From Candidatus Levybacteria bacterium RIFCSPHIGHO2_01_FULL_36_15 (GTDB lineage: Bacteria; Patescibacteriota; Microgenomatia; Levybacterales; GWA1-39-11): a stretch of 39,516 bases of DNA. The DNA lies in assembly GCA_001782015.1 (NCBI GenBank), contig MFNJ01000007.1, forward strand, positions 1-39,516, read 5' to 3'. The notes beneath the pieces were generated by a model. The model did not search any database and was not told where the DNA came from. It saw only the letters and a program-made list of their open reading frames with translations. Shown one piece after another: positions 37,433 through 39,516 of the stretch. Both the position numbers and the translations under genes were made by a program. The stretch's first letter is position 1. Each line of letters opens with the position of its first letter.

Positions 37433-39516
37433 AAATATATTGTTTGTTATAACTCTTTTTTTGCTTGCATTTATTCCCCTGTATCCCAAACTGCCAATCT
37501 TAAACGTGCAGCATACATGGGTATATGTAAGGCTTGAAGATTTTTTGATATCAGCGGTAGTTTTAATATGGTTTGTATTGCTGGTGCGAAAGAAAGCTAC
37601 TTTTAAAACTCCTCTTACTATACCGATAATTATTTTCTGGTCGGTTGGTTTGATCTCGGTTGTATATGCTATTAATTTTATTTTTCCTTATATAGCAAAC
37701 GTATTTCCTAATATTGCACTGCTTCATTACCTTAGAAGAATTGAGTATATTTCTCTATTCTTTATAGCTTTTTCTGCGGTAAGGAATAAGCGCTTTGTTC
37801 CTGTTCTTACTGCCGTTTTGACCGTGACACTTCTTCTTGTTACTGCTTACGGGTTTGGTCAGAGGGGAATTTTAGTGGGGTGGGAACATAGATTTCCGGC
37901 ATTTTCCACAATGAATGAAGAATTTGCAAAGGGAATTCCTCTTCTTATCTCTGCAACAAACCGTGTCCAATCAACCTTTGCGGGTCATTATGATCTTGCC
38001 GCATACCTCGTGATGATCATTCCGATTGTGGGAAGCATGATTTTTTCCTTCAGGAATATCTTTATTAAACTGGGCTTATTTGCTGCCTCGGTTTGCGGTC
38101 TGGTACTTCTGCTTATGACTGCGTCACGGGTTTCTTTTATGGTGTATTTGTTTGCAATTTCCTTTATGCTAATATTGCAAAAGCAAAAAAAGTTTATTAT
38201 ACCCGTTTTTATATTCAGTATTCTTCTTCTTAATTCATTTCAGGGTATTTCGCAAAGATTTGGCAGTACAATTTCCCAGGTTGACCTGGTTGTTGATGCA
38301 AGAACAGGTAAACCCATCGGGATAGCAAAAAATACTTCCCCCGCAGAAAAAAAAACTGCACCAGGAAAACAGGGCAAACAGACGGCAGTAGTAATTGAAA
38401 AGACCGATTTAACCGGAGAGAGTTTGCCTCAAGGATCAGGTTACATCAATATTCCCGCAAACGAAACGGAACAAAAAACAGTTACAAAAGTTACCTATAT
38501 AAAAACCCGTCTCAAATCAGGTATGCAGTCAACGGAGATTACCAATGTTGAAGGAGATTTTGTCATAAAAAAAGTTCTTGCCTATGACATATCTTTTACT
38601 ACCAGATTTCAGGGAGAATGGCCGAGAGCATTTGAGGCTTTTAAGCGCAATATGCTTTTAGGTTCCGGATATTCTTCGATTAGTCTTGCCACGGATAATA
38701 ATTATCTGAGAATTTTAGGAGAAACGGGAGCTTTTGGACTTGCATCTTTTATGCTTGTGTTTCTTATTATTGGAATTTACGTGTATAAAGTGTTGCCGGA
38801 CGTAGGCTCAACTTCTTCAAGAAGTTACGTTTTAGGGGTCATGGCGGGTATATTCGGATTGGGACTAAACGCTATGCTTATTGACGTTTTTGAAGCCTCT
38901 AAAATTGCGTTTGTTTTATGGCTCTTGATTGGATCCGTGATTGGTTTGTTGAGTTTATACCAGAAAAGAAAAATAAATTTTGTAACAGAGCTGAGAAATG
39001 TTCTTCTGTCTCGTCCGGCAATCATATTATATATTTTTATTGCCGGTATTGGAGTACTTTCCATAACCTTTAATAATTATTTTGTTGGAGATGATTTTAC
39101 TTGGTTAAGGTGGGCAGATGACTGCAAAAAAATAACGGTTGAAAATATTTCCAGATGCGAACCTGTTAAAAGCACAATTATTAACTATTTTACTAACTCC
39201 AATGGATTTTTTTATAGACCGGGTACAAAATTATATTTTTCTATTGTGTATCCGGTTTTCTGGTTAAATCCGCCTATATATCACATGCTTTTAATACTTA
39301 TTCATATTTTAAATGCTTCTTTGGTGTTTTTGCTGTCATTAAAGCTATTAAAGAATAAGTTTTTTTCCTTGCTGATTGCTCTGTTTTTTCTTTTTTCAAG
39401 TGCACATTCCGAGTCTGTATTTTGGATCGCAACAACCGGACACCTTATAGCATCAGCTATGGTTTTACTCGCGTTCTATCTGTATATTTTGTGGCGTGAA
39501 AGTAAAAAATGGCCAT
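37407..39516 (+). CDS. O-antigen ligase/polymerase-like membrane protein fused to a C-terminal GT-C-like domain (3' partial; open to window end)
   Basis: My translation from ATG 37407 shows no stop to the window end (MKVLKWVSENILFVITLFLLAFIPLYPKLPILNVQHTWVYVRLEDFLIS ... TASRVSF ... NMLLGSGYSSISLATDNNYLRILGETGAFGL ... YFVGDDFTWLRWADDCKK ... FYRPGTKLYFSIVYPVFWLNPPIYHMLLILIHILNASLVF ... SSAHSESVFWIATTGHL). Absent from the ORF track, probably because no stop lies in the window. Confidence 0.75.
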   Translation, partial: MKVLKWVSENILFVITLFLLAFIPLYPKLPILNVQHTWVYVRLEDFLISAVVLIWFVLLVRKKATFKTPLTIPIIIFWSVGLISVVYAINFIFPYIANVFPNIALLHYLRRIEYISLFFIAFSAVRNKRFVPVLTAVLTVTLLLVTAYGFGQRGILVGWEHRFPAFSTMNEEFAKGIPLLISATNRVQSTFAGHYDLAAYLVMIIPIVGSMIFSFRNIFIKLGLFAASVCGLVLLLMTASRVSFMVYLFAISFMLILQKQKKFIIPVFIFSILLLNSFQGISQRFGSTISQVDLVVDARTGKPIGIAKNTSPAEKKTAPGKQGKQTAVVIEKTDLTGESLPQGSGYINIPANETEQKTVTKVTYIKTRLKSGMQSTEITNVEGDFVIKKVLAYDISFTTRFQGEWPRAFEAFKRNMLLGSGYSSISLATDNNYLRILGETGAFGLASFMLVFLIIGIYVYKVLPDVGSTSSRSYVLGVMAGIFGLGLNAMLIDVFEASKIAFVLWLLIGSVIGLLSLYQKRKINFVTELRNVLLSRPAIILYIFIAGIGVLSITFNNYFVGDDFTWLRWADDCKKITVENISRCEPVKSTIINYFTNSNGFFYRPGTKLYFSIVYPVFWLNPPIYHMLLILIHILNASLVFLLSLKLLKNKFFSLLIALFFLFSSAHSESVFWIATTGHLIASAMVLLAFYLYILWRESKKWP

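Noticed and set aside
38825-39064. 79-aa minus-strand ORF, the only one in the track for the last 2 kb
   Set aside because: Antisense to the open plus-strand ligase/GT-C frame, which carries convincing protein motifs.
1-39516. CRISPR arrays, tRNA/rRNA genes, IS elements or transposases
   Set aside because: No repeat-spacer pattern, no cloverleaf or rRNA-like segment noticed in the few intergenic gaps, and no transposase motif among the ORFs; a tRNAscan/Infernal run would be needed to be certain.

Overview
AT-rich, gene-dense bacterial surface-glycan biosynthesis locus on the standard genetic code (TGA is used as a stop). I saw no rRNA, tRNA, CRISPR array or transposase. Three nucleotide-sugar modules can be read: (i) ~1-10.8 kb, plus strand: a nonulosonate (legionaminic-like) module with LegC-type aminotransferase (cut by the left edge), methyltransferase, NAD epimerase, WbqC-like, HisH-like, HisF-like, a tandem-fused N-acetyl sugar amidotransferase, NeuC/LegG-like epimerase, PIG-L deacetylase, CBS-nucleotidyltransferase (PtmE-like) and CMP-sialate-type synthetase; (ii) 10.8-15.8 kb, minus strand: a WbpA/WbpB/WbpD/WbpE-like set plus a GT2, consistent with a UDP-2,3-diacetamido-uronic acid; (iii) 24.6-27.7 kb: RfbF/RfbG/RfbH for CDP-4-keto-3,6-dideoxyhexose. 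Around them are GT2/GT4 glycosyltransferases, methyltransferases and several very large polytopic YfhO/GT-C-like membrane proteins. The right edge is an ORF open to the window end (37407..39516) that is missing from the supplied ORF track; it looks like an O-antigen ligase/polymerase fused to a GT-C-like domain. The most unusual items are the 830-aa double amidotransferase, the edge fusion ORF, a 7-bp coding tandem repeat in a GT4 gene, a promoter with a structured leader before rfbF, and a well-formed promoter that implies leaderless translation of a truncated GT. The overall style (DUF5667-like secreted protein, YfhO-like giants) resembles Patescibacteria/CPR (Microgenomates-like) genomes, but this is only an inference.
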